Shown one piece after another: positions 1-12,000 of a stretch of 64,000 nt of DNA. Under the pieces are notes generated by a model. The model had not been told where the DNA came from, did not search any database, and saw nothing but the letters and a program-made list of their open reading frames with translations. Source of the DNA: an uncultured Clostridia bacterium (lineage in GTDB: Bacteria; Bacillota; Clostridia; UBA1381). Within the stretch, counting starts at the first letter, position 1. Every line of letters starts with the position of its first letter. The position numbers and the translations under genes were made by a program. Where the stretch lies: NCBI GenBank assembly GCA_947591315.1, contig CANQDD010000042.1, forward strand, positions 110,482 through 174,481. The letters are read 5' to 3'.

Positions 1-3000
1 AACTGCTGCGATTCGAGAAGCTCGCTCGTAACCGTTACATTAAACACGCCCGTCCACATTGTCTTTTTCGTGTCGCTGTCAACCGCGCGCACGGTCGTAC
101 GTCCGTAAAGCGTGTCGGTGGGCGGTACTGCGTACACGCGTCCGCCTTGAGTTTCTATCTTAATTATATCTTCGTTTTCCGAAATGAACACAAGCTTGCC
201 GCTCTGTATATCATCCGATATATCCGTGTCCTTTTCGCTCTTAACGGTGTTTATGAGCGAGAAGCCGGGATGCGAGATCTTCGTGGCATACGTCTTGTCG
301 TCCTTCTTAATGTAGTTCGTACCCAATTCAAGCATTTCATTCTGCGCCACAACATATACCGGACGCGAGAAGTCACCCGCGCTGCCGCCGACGGGGGTAT
401 AATACTTATACTGATTTTCCGAACCACTCTTAAAGTACGTTCTGCCGTAATCGAAACGATAGCTCTCGGCAGCCTTTTCACCTGTAAAGAGCGGATATTC
501 AAACGTCGTAAAGCCGGAGTTACCTATCTGACCTTTTTCACCCGCGCCCCACGTCACAATGCGTCCGTCCTCTAAAACGGCTGACGTGAAGCCGTCGCCG
601 GCTGACATCATATTTACGTTTGTGAGTGAATCCTCGCCCGTTACAGGCTTCGTCTCACCCGCTGGAACTGCGGTCGCTTTATCGTTCCTTACATCACTTG
701 CGGAATTGTCCGCGTACTTAACGGAGCGTCCCCAAACTGACACGTTGCCGTCCAGGTCGACCGCGGTCATGTGGTCGAAGCCAACGGTAATATCCTTTAT
801 ATTCGCGAGGTCGTCGCTGCCTTCATAATATATCCACGACGCGGTCACGTTCTGCGGCGTGTTTGTAGATTTAACGCCGGTGTTTGCGTCGCCAAGACCG
901 AGCTGACCGTACGTGTTGTCGCCCCACGCGTATACGATATGAGTATCTCTCGTGAGCGCGGCGGTATTGTTGCCCTTCGCGGAAATACGGCTTATATCCG
1001 AGAGGTAGTAGCCCGCGTTTTGTACCTCGCCCTTAAATACCTGCACAGCCGTCCTCGACATGGGATGACCGTCCTTCATGGTCATGTAATACTGACCGCT
1101 GTCGCCAAGCTGACCGTACGTATTGTCGCCCCACGCCCAAACAGTACCGTCTCTCTTGAGAGCTACGGAATGGTTTGAACCCGCTTCCACGGCAACAACG
1201 CCCGACAGGTAAATTCTTTCGGACGATTCCATGCCGTTGTACGCGAGAACGCGCTCCGGCGTTGTGTTATATTGTTTTCCGTCTTTTTCCGGTACAAAAT
1301 CCGTACCGAGCTGACCGTACTCGTTATTACCCCACGCGTAAACCTCATCGTCGTCTACAACGATAAGCGCGTGCGCTCTGCCCGCCGCGATATCCGTTAT
1401 TCTTTCTTCGCGCGACGCGTCGTCGCTGTGGAGGAATTTAACAGCCGTTACCTCAACGGGTAAAAGTCTGTTGTCTATGTGCTTTTCGGGAACGGGATCG
1501 GGTTCTTCAAAGTACATTACGCGCGTCTCTTTAACGGGCAATCCGTCCTCGCCTTTTTTAATCTCAAGCACCGTTTCCGTTTTATAACCGTCGCCGCTGT
1601 CGTTGGGTTCGGGCTGACCGTCCTCGCCCATAACGGTTTTTGTCGTCCACTCGCGCAGATTGACCTCTATCGTTCTGCCGTGAAGCGGCTTGTTGTCCTC
1701 GCGGTAGCCGATAACCGGCGTGAGCGTGTATCTGTCGCTTTCGTTGTTATATACGGGATTTTCTTTTCTCTCGTAACCGAGTATGTAATCGCCGTTTGTA
1801 TCCTCGCTGTCTTCTTCTTCCTCGTTCAGAACGAGCAGCTTGTCCTTGTCGTCGCCCATCGGGAAACCGTCGGCGTCAACAGTGATTATATTATCTTCGG
1901 CGTCGAGCGTCGCGCCGTCCTTATCTTTATAAATATACTTTGTGTTTACCGCCTTGGGAACCTCCGCGTATCTGTAGGTTTTAACGCCGCCGTCATCTGT
2001 CATCCACAGATACGGACGGTGATTTTCCTCATCGTAGCCTATAATCTCGTTTCCGCTCAAATCGTAAAGCGTCTGCTTTTCGTACGTCGGCTTTACATAT
2101 CCGTCGTCGATTGCAACGCCGAGCTGACCGAGCGTATTGTCGCCCCACGCGTAAAGCTTATCGCCGTCCGCGCCGACCTCGACCGCAAGCGTGAACGTTT
2201 CGCCCGCCGCGGCAAGTCTGAATATGGTATACTCCTCCTCGCTGTCGAGATTGAAGTTACCGTCGTAGTTACTCATCGCGTCCGCGACATGCTCCTGAAG
2301 CTCCTCGTAAACCTCTTTCGTCAGCACGCGCACGGGGTACGCGCGGTCGATCGACGTACCGTCGCCAAGCTGACCGTGATCGTTCGCGCCCCATGCCCAC
2401 AGACTTCCGTCCGACTTGAGCGCAACGGTAAAGTCCTTGCCGGAGGTGATTACGGGTTCTACCTGACCCGCCTGCGGAATGAGCTTCAGCGTAATCTGCT
2501 TTATGAACTCATTTTTCTTAATTGTAAGCGTCGTTGTGCCGAAACGGTAATCGTCGTTCGGCGTGACAATGATTTTGCCGCCGTCCATTGTGAGCGTAAA
2601 CAAATTCGTATTCACGACAGCAAAATCAGACAAAGTGACATCGGGAATTTTCGCGCCGTCTTTGTCATTGTTGTCAAACAGATTAAATCTGTTTTCTATA
2701 TCCGTGTAAAGCTCGCCCGCGTCGATCGCAAGCTGCTCATAATATGCTGTGTTATAGTTGCGGACAAGCTCAACCTCCGTAGGCAGGCTGTCATAAATCT
2801 CGCTGCCGCCGGTTGACGTTTTCTTTTCCGCACTCTTAATATCTATCGTATTGCTTTCCTTCATGCCGACCTGCGTCGGGAAGCTCTTGTCGCCCGTGGA
2901 GTAATCGCCGATGTGCCATCTTTCGTTTGAACCCCACGAGTACAGTCTGCCGGTCGATCTTACCGCGGACGAATAGTTTTTGCCCGCGCTTATGAGATAT

Positions 3001-6000
3001 ACCGGTATCGAATAATCGCCGTCCGTCTCCTTCTTATCCTTATGGTCGCCGAACTGCGTCTGTTTATATGTTTCACCGTCGTATACGGGAAGCGGAGCGT
3101 ACGCGTTTTTGTTTTCCGCGTCGTAAGCCGCTATCTCCGTCATGTCATACTCGCCTATACCGAGCTGACCGCTTGAATTGCTGCCCCACGCGTACATTGT
3201 GTCGTCCGTCGTGAGCGCGAGCATATGGTTGCCGCCTACGGCAACGCTTCTTACATTGTTGAGCTTAACCTCTTGCGGCTGACCCTGTATCGCGTAAGAT
3301 GATGTGTAGTCCTGCTTGCCTATGCCGAGCTGACCCGCGTCGTCTCCGCCCCACGTATATAACGTGTTGTAATAAACCGTTCTCGTTATCGTCTCCGGTT
3401 CGGGTTCAGGTTCGGGAGCGGGTTCGGGTTCAGGTTCGGGATCAGGTTCCGAATCAAGCTCCGATTCCGGACCGGGTTCCGGACTAAGCTCGGAATCGGG
3501 CTCCAGTTCGGGAGCGGGTTCGGGTTCAACCGTTTCTTTTACTTCTTTTGATTGCTGCACAATAAGCGCCGCGCTGTGTCCGCCCGCCGCGACATCTACG
3601 GCATGGTGGATAAACGTGTCGCCGTCATATACGTAGTCGCCCTTCCATACCTGTATCGGCACGTTCTTCTGGCTGTCGTCGGCGTTGTTTCCAAGCTGAC
3701 CGTCCGAATTTGAGCCGAATGCGAATACGTCTCCGTTTCTCTTTACGGCGACCGCAAAATCGTCGCCCGCTTCTATTCTTATAACGTCCTCCAGATTACT
3801 CGTAAGGCTCGCGCTCGCGCCCTTCGACGCTGCCGCGATCACGGGCGTCGTAACTGTCGAGCTTGTACCGAGCTGACCCTGCGTCGCTTTACCCCACGCG
3901 TAAACCGTACCCGTTTCACTTAGCGCGTACACGCTGCCGCCGCCTGCGGCGAGGCTCAGGAACTTCACGCTGCCGCCAATGCTGTCGGGTATTTCCGCCT
4001 TATCCGGCTTCCACGCGTAATCGTAATTGTAGCCCTCCTCCTGATGCATCGAACCGTCAGCGTTCTGCGTCGTTACCAGTGTCTTTCTGCCAAGCTGCAG
4101 ACTTCTGTTGCCGCCGAATGTCCAAATGTCGCCCAACGTGTCGAGAGCCGCGGTGAAGTCGTCGCCGACAGCCACGGATATTATTTCCCTGCCGTCGCCG
4201 ATTTCCACCTGTTCGGGAATGTACGAGTATTCCTCGTCCTCAATAATCGTTCTGCCAAGCTGACCCATAGAGTTGTCACCCCATGTATACAGCTTACCGC
4301 TTGCCGAAAGCGCAGCCGAAAAGTCCTTTCCGGTCACAACCTGCGGCAGTGTCAGACCGTCCGTTACGTTTATAACTATCGAGCCGATATAACCCGTTTC
4401 GGTGTTGTTTATCACGATCGTGGCTCTGCCGATTTTACCGTGAGCCTTTATAACGCCGTTCACGCCTGTAATAATTTCGGGTTTTTCTTCTTCATCTTCT
4501 TCGCCATCTCCGTCCGGCTCCTGCTTCTGCGTCTCTATCACCGTTTCGACCGACGCGACCGTCTCATCTGAGGACGAAAATACTATCTTGCCGAGATTTG
4601 CCTTGTCGGTCGGGTTAATCTTGTTGTTGTTGAGCATGTTAAAGCCGGAAAGAAATTTCTCCGACGTGTTGAGCGCGTAAATCACAGCCTCGGATTCGGG
4701 ACTGATATTTATCGCCACGGGAATATCCGCGTCATCAACGGGATAATCTACCGCCTGCTTTGTTTCGGAATCACTGTCGGCGTGTATCTTGTTCATCATC
4801 AGAATACGCGCCTCAAGGTCGCCCGTCATAACGGGCGTGTATCTGTTGTTATACGAAATGTCGCCTATCTGTCCCATGTCGTTAAGTCCCCACGAGTACA
4901 CATAGCCGTCATTCTTTATCGCGATTGTGTGATCGCCCGCCGCGCCGAAGTAGAGCGCGTCGATAAAGTTTGCGCTGCCGTTTTTGTTTACGCTCGTTCC
5001 GCGCAGTACCGGCTTCGGATCACCAACAGACGCGCTTGAGTGGTCGTCCGTGCCGAGCTGACCTGTCGCCGCGCGGCGCGTCTTAAGCACGTGGTCGCTG
5101 TCCTCGTAAACCTCGTCGACAGAGTTGTTGCCCCACGTGTAAATTGCCGTCGCGTCGCCGCCGGTAATATCCGACTTTCCTTCTGTATACACGAGCGCGC
5201 CGGAATGTTTGCCGCCCGCGGAAATCTGCTTTATTGTCACGCCCGCCAGACTGCCGCCCGTTGCAGCGCTCTTGATAACGACCGCGCGCGTTTTTTGCGC
5301 GTCGGAAACAGCCGACGTAAGCTGCTGCATATCGTTATTGCCCCAGCCGTAAAGACTGTTGTCAAACGCGAGCACGAGAGCGTGCTCACCGCCCGCCGCA
5401 ATATCGGCGGCGTTTGTTATCTGCGCCGCTTGCGTTTCAAGCTGCGCGTAAACAGGCTGGTTTCTTAAGCTTGTCTCACCGTTCGCAAGCTGACCCTTCG
5501 AGCTGTCGCCCCACGTCAGCACCTTGCCGTTTGAGCGAAGTGCGGCGGTGTAGTTGTCGCCCGACGAAATCTTTATGACGTCGTCCACGTACATATTACC
5601 GCTCGGACTTAAGCCGTTCATAACTCTCTGCGCCGTGCTTGTATGCTTCGGGAGAGCGTTCGGCAGCTTTACGCCATTATACTCCGTAAACGTGCCGTTG
5701 TTACCGTTACCCGTCTGACCGTAGTCGTTAGCGCCCAGCGCGTATACCGTGCCGGTACCCGTGAGCATGACGGTGTTGTTGCCGCCGGCGGCAATCGCCG
5801 TGATATTTTCTATAGGCGTAAGTTCGCCGCCCTCGCGCACGTTTACGAGCGACGGATATACAACGTCCTTCTTTGAAAAGTCCGTAAGATTTACCTTTTC
5901 GGGCGGATCTGTCTCTATCACAAGCACGGGGAGCTTATCCGTATCCCACTGCGTAATGTACTCCCATGTGTTGTCAAAATCCCAGTACTGATCGCTAAAC

Positions 6001-9000
6001 TGAGTTTTGTCGGTGAGGGTAACGTTGTTGTACGAGACGAGCGGAACGTTTACGTTGTCGGATTCTTCCGAATTGACATTTCCCGCTATGGGAAGCGCGG
6101 AATCTGTATACGCGGAAATAATACCCGTATAGTTATCTCCGTCCTCCGTCGCCTGCGCGTTATTGCTCGCGACAATGCTGCCTGTAAGATGAGACATATC
6201 TGTTGATTTATTCTTTGTCTCAACCTTGCCGCTGCTGTAAACGGTCTTGATGCCCGCTCCGTCAAGATTGACCGCCGCGATACCCGCCGCGTACGTTGAA
6301 AGGCTGTTGCCGTTTTCGGCAATTTCTATGCTTGCGCGGTTATACACGTTTTCTATTTTACCGCTGTTCTCAACCGCGATACCCGCCGCGCTGGTGTGCG
6401 ATGATATTGTACCGGAGTAAACAGCCGACTGCGAAATTTTACCGTTCGGGTTATTTATACCGACGATACCCGCCGCGTACGACCGAGCGTCACTGCTCGT
6501 CGAACCGTCCGAATACGTTAACGTTTCGTTGTTTATATTCACGTCGGAAAGTATAACGCCGTCGATAGTGCCGTTATTGTACGCGAACATGGCTGCAATG
6601 AACGTATACTCATCGCTTCCGCTTCTCATTACGTAATTTTCCGGTTTTGTTATCGTAAGGTGTGAAATTCTGTGACCGTTTCCGTGGAACACGTCGCGGA
6701 AGCCCTTTTCTTCCTCCGCCGCGTCGTGCTCTTCAAAGTATATCGGCTCAAAGTCATAGCCCGTCATATCGAGGTCAGCCATAACGTTAAACACGTAATA
6801 ACCTTTTTCCGTGCCGTCGCCGTAATCGTCATATTCAAGAAGCTTTGTACGGTCTTTTATTATCTCGTTGACCTGCATGAGACCTTCCGGCTCGTATATA
6901 TTATATGTATAAATCTTATTATCTTCGTCAGCGGAGGCTTCCTCGATAGGCTCGTGCGGATCCAGATTCCTGAAGTCCTCGATTGCCTGATAGATACCGC
7001 TCTCGCCGTTACCTATCTGACCGTGGCTGTTGCTGCCCCACGCGTAAACCTTACCGTCGGAGCGCAGCGCAACGGCGTGGTTCGCGCCCGCCGCGACCGC
7101 GATGATATGATCTATCGCCGCGCCGTCCTCGGTTATTACCTGCACGGGGAGGTACTGCTTACGGTCTATGTACTCGCCGTTTTCAGTACCGCTCTTCTGT
7201 CCGTTGCCGAGCTGTCCGTTATCGTTCGAGCCCCACGCCCAAACCGTACCGTCCGACTTAAGCGCCACAGAGAAGCTGTCGCCGCCCGTTACCATAGGCT
7301 CGGTGTAGAAGTCCTTCGGAGCGGGATCGCTTTCACTCTGTTCCTTTATATTAAGAACAAACATCATCGTACCCGACTTATTAACGCCCTGATTTACAGT
7401 GCTTTGCACCTGTTTTGACTGCGCGCGAATAACGACGCTTCCTCTTGAAACCGCCGTGATCGTTCCGTCCGGATCTACCGTCGCTATCTTATTGTCCGAC
7501 GATGTGAAGGTAAGACCTGACACTTCATGTGTCGGATCGTCGATAACTATGAGATTGAAGCCGCGTCTCTCCGTGAGAGTGCCGGACGTGCTTATTTTTA
7601 TCGTGTCACCCTTAACGGCATTTACGACCGTCGGGTTTTTCACCGTCTTTGCATCGGGCAGCGTCACGTCAACCGTCAGGATTTCATCGTCGAGCGCGCC
7701 CACCTGTACGGGCTTATGACGCTCGTCGCGCGACAGGTCGCCGAGCTGACCGTTTGCGTTCGCGCCGTACGCGTAAACGTAACCGTCCTCGCGCATTACG
7801 TAGCTGCTGCCGAGACCCGCGCCGATAGCTTTACTGTCGCCCTTGTATGTTGTATTGTTAGAGGTAAATTCACTTGCCGAGGTCTGCACCGCCACGCTGT
7901 GCTTCGCGTCGTCCTTATTGCCGCTGCCAAGCTGACCGTTCGAGTTGCTGCCGAACTGGTACACATTTCCCTCGGTGTCAAGCACAATCGTGTTGTCGCC
8001 GCTCGCCGCAATCGCGCTTACCTTAAGCGGACTTGTACCGTCAGTCGTAATATACGCGTAAGCGCCCTTTCCGACAACCTCGGAAACGTACGCGTCACTC
8101 AGTCCGCGTCCAAGCTGACCTTTTGAGTTGTCGCCTATGGAGAGCGCCATGCCGTCCTCTCTTAAAAATACCGTGTGGTTGTCACCTGCGGCAATATCCA
8201 CAATACCGCTCAGGTTTATAGTGTCTTCGGTATCGCCTTCATACGTATAATCATAGCTGCCGCTGCCCCAAGAGAGCGGGAACGGGCGGCTGTAATTGCT
8301 TCCACTCTCCATATCACCGCCGGACTGAGTATATTCGTTTGAACCCCATGCTATTACATATTTATAGCTGTCGTGTGAATCGTCCGTTTTCGTATAGCTG
8401 TCCGCTATCGCAACGGAATGATTTCTACCCGCCGCAATCTTTACGGCGTCTCTTATATACACATCTTCACTGTAAGCATCAGATGTACCGTCTCCTTCTT
8501 CCTCGGCGCTGGACTCCGCCGCCTGAGCGTTTATGACGCGCACGGGCGTGGCAACGTATTGACCTTCGCCGATAAGCGAATCGTCAACCGTGTAACCGAG
8601 CTGACCGTAATCGTTCGCGCCCCACGCGTAAATGCTGCTTATATCTCTCTGGCGCATCGCGGATACAGTGCCGCCGCCGTCCTCCTCCTCGTCAATGGTG
8701 TCGTTGAAATAATGCTCCGTTGTTTTTACAATCGCGAGCGAATGTCTGCCGCCTGCGGCAATATCCTGCACGAACGCGAGATACTCGTCCGCGCCGTCGA
8801 ACGTGCCGCTGAACACCTTAACGGGACGGTTCTGGTCAACCGTCGAATCTATACCAAGCTGACCGTACGTGTTATCGCCCCACGCGTAAACGGTCTGGTC
8901 GCTTGCGAGAGCGAGAACGTGATGCTCGCCCGCCGAAATTTTATGTATGCCCTTCAGAACCTTATTATTTTCCTCGGGATAAACGTACGCTCCGCCTTCG

Positions 9001-12000
9001 CCGATTGTCACAGGCTCCGCCGCGGCAAGAACCTGAACGGGACCCTGCGTGTCCTCTGTCGCGCCGTCTCTTAAACCGTAGCCGAGCTGACCGTGCGTAT
9101 TCGCGCCCCATGCCCAAACCGTACCGTCGGACTTTAAGGCGACCGTGAAGTCGTCGCCCGAAACAATCATCGGAACGGCAAACATATTCGGCGGCGCAAC
9201 GTTCAACTTGATTTCACCCTTATCGACCTTTGCCTCTGCGGGAGACTGATCCGTTATGACGAGAGTTACGTCTCTCTTTTGGTCATGGAAGTCCTCCGGC
9301 GTCGCCACATACCATTTTATACCGTCGCTTGTGTTGTCCGCTCCCGTCACAACGCCGGACGGATCGGGGTCAAGAGCTACCGGCTGCGCGGGTTCAAGCT
9401 GCTTGTTATTCTTGTAAAGGTTAAAGCCGACGTCCTCCAGAATTTTAATGCTGTCATAATCCACCTTTACCTTCTGCTCCGTGGTTATGTAAAGCGTGGA
9501 GGGGATTGCGCTGTACCTTGTGTATTCGTTTATGATTTCCTCGTTGCCGTCCTCGTCCTCCTCGGCGATAACGACGTGGTTCGCGATAAGCTTCTTTACC
9601 TCGCCGTCACCCGTGAGAACGGGAGTGGGTTGATTTTGTTTTCCGTAACTGAGATTACCGAGCTGACCGTAGGTGTTTGAACCCCACGACCAAACCGTAC
9701 CGTCCGACTTCACGGCTGTCGCGGTAAACGTTCCGAGAACAACCTGATCTACGTCGGTCATGTAATTGTTGTAATTGCCGCTGAAGTCCTTTAATACTCT
9801 GCCCGGATCGGACTGGTGCAAATCAACAACGCTGCCGCTCGAATCGGTGTACGTAAAGCCGAGGTGCTTATACGTGTTGTCACCCCAGACGTAAACGGTA
9901 CCGTTATAGCTTCCATCACGCGCAACGACCGCCGCCGTGTTTGTCGCCGACGCCGTTACGGAAACTACTTTATTATTGAAGCCTTCAAAATGCATACCGC
10001 TCTTTGAATCGTCCACGTCGGATTTAACAGCCGTCGGTATCGGATTGGATTTAAGTATACCGTCGCCCAAATCATCGGTTGTGTAACCGAGCTGACGCGT
10101 TTCGTTGTGTCCCCATGTATACACATTATCGCGCGGTGTGTCGAATACGACTACCGAGTGGAACTTCAGCTCCGCTGTCGAACCGGTAGAGGTGTCGGTT
10201 TTTTCGGTAAACGTTCCGCCCGCGGCTATGTCGGTAATGTAACCGGGAGCTTCGTCTATCACTCTCTTTACGGGTTTGTTTATATATGTTACACTATTAT
10301 AGTCATCATTATTGTTGATAAGCAGCCCGTCAACGTTCGCGCCCCAAATATAGAGGTTGTGATCCACGTCGAGAGCCATCGCATGTGAGTAGCCCGCCGA
10401 TATCTTTATTATCTTTCCGAACTCTTCGCCGTCCATCGTTGTGTCAACGGGTGTCGCCACACCTATATCGTAAAACGACGCTTCCGGCTTGTCGTCGGTG
10501 TAGCTTTCACCGATACCAAGCTGACCGTAGATTGAAAGTCCCCACGCGTAAACCTTGCCCGTCCTGGTAACCGCATACGACGCGTACTCACCCGCGTAAA
10601 CATACTCGACATCAGACAGTACATCGCCGTCGTCCTTAACGACGAGCGTCGGGTTGCCGTCGGAGGTGGACGGAGCGTCCTTGCCTCTGCCGAGCTGACC
10701 GTTATTGTTCATACCCCACGAATAAACGTATCCGTCATTCGTAACCGCGAGCGCGTGACCGTCGCCGACGGCTATGTGTCTTATGCCGGTGAGGTCGGTG
10801 AGCTTACCGCCGCGCTTTATCTGTATATTGTTCGGAGCCATAACCGATGTACCGGTCGCGTTTGCAAGTCTGTGGTCGTCGGCGCTTCCCCAGCCCCATA
10901 CCGAACCGTTGTTCTGCAAAGCGAGCGTAAACGTACCGGTCGAAACAACCATCGGTATCGCCGACGGCGTTACCTCGCCCTCGACTTCGCCGTACACTTC
11001 AAGGTTAAGGATTTTATTATTGCCGTCGTCGTTAATTTCTATAGTGGTGCGTCCCTGTGAATTACCTGTTATCCTGCCGTCCGCGCCCACCGTCGCCATT
11101 CTGTCGTCCGTCACGGTCGGCGTGCCGGAGTAGTGGTAACCCTTCATCGACAGCAAATCGTTAAGCGACTGGCTGTCACCTACGCGTATCGCGATTGTCT
11201 GACCGCCGACGCTCGAATTGAGGCTTTCCGCGTCGGATGAAAGAGTGCCGACCGCCATGAGGCTTATGCCGTTATCCTCGTCGAGCGATATTGCCTCAAG
11301 GTCGTAATTCTCGGAAAGCTTGTCCTCTATTTCCGGGAACTCCTCGGCAAATTCTTTTTCGTTTACGGTGACTTCATTTTCGTCCGTCTCCGTTTCCGCT
11401 TCCGTCTTATCATCAACCCCCCCCTGATTACTATCCGACAGGTCGGGGGCGTTTTCTTCTTTATTTGTCTCATCCGATTTGTTTTCTTCGGGAGCTGTTT
11501 CCGTTTCGTTCTTGCCGCCTGTAATTTCAGCGGACGGCTTCCCGTTTTGAACGTCTTTATCGGAAGCGTCAGCGCCGTCGTTTTCGGTAACGGTATTGTC
11601 CTCCGTTACCTCCGGCTGAAAGTCCTCGTTCTTCGAGCCGGTCTCCGAACCAAACTGCGCGAGCGGAGCGGAGCTTTCACTTTCGCTCTCGTCGGACGAG
11701 CCTTCTGCGGTAACGGTTTTCTCAACCGTTTTTTCAACTTCTGTTTCAACGGTGTTTTCACGCGTTCCGTTTTCGGTCGACGTCGTAACATTCTCCGTCG
11801 TGCCGACATTCGGCTCAACGTCCGTAAAGTAATCGTTCGAGCTTGACGTTTCGTCCGACGAAACAACTCTCGACGAAATAACCTCGCCGTCGGCGCTCGT
11901 GACCGTTTCGGTAACGACCTTCTTTACAACGACCGTTTCCCTTACGCTGTACTGCGTTCCCGTCGGGACTTCCTCCTCGACCGTTTCCGTAACCGTGTCG

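Noticed and set aside
1479..2816. A 445-codon plus-strand open frame and many smaller ones across 1-13.5 kb
   Set aside because: They run antisense to the RCC1 gene. Their products are Val/Arg-rich with periodic motifs that mirror the RCC1 repeats, and they lack ribosome binding sites. The minus-strand frame is continuous with a signal peptide and domains.
11410..11430. Possible frameshift at the C8 tract
   Set aside because: The frame computed from the start codon is the same before and after the tract (codon 707 and codon 4497 both in phase), so the gene is intact as written.
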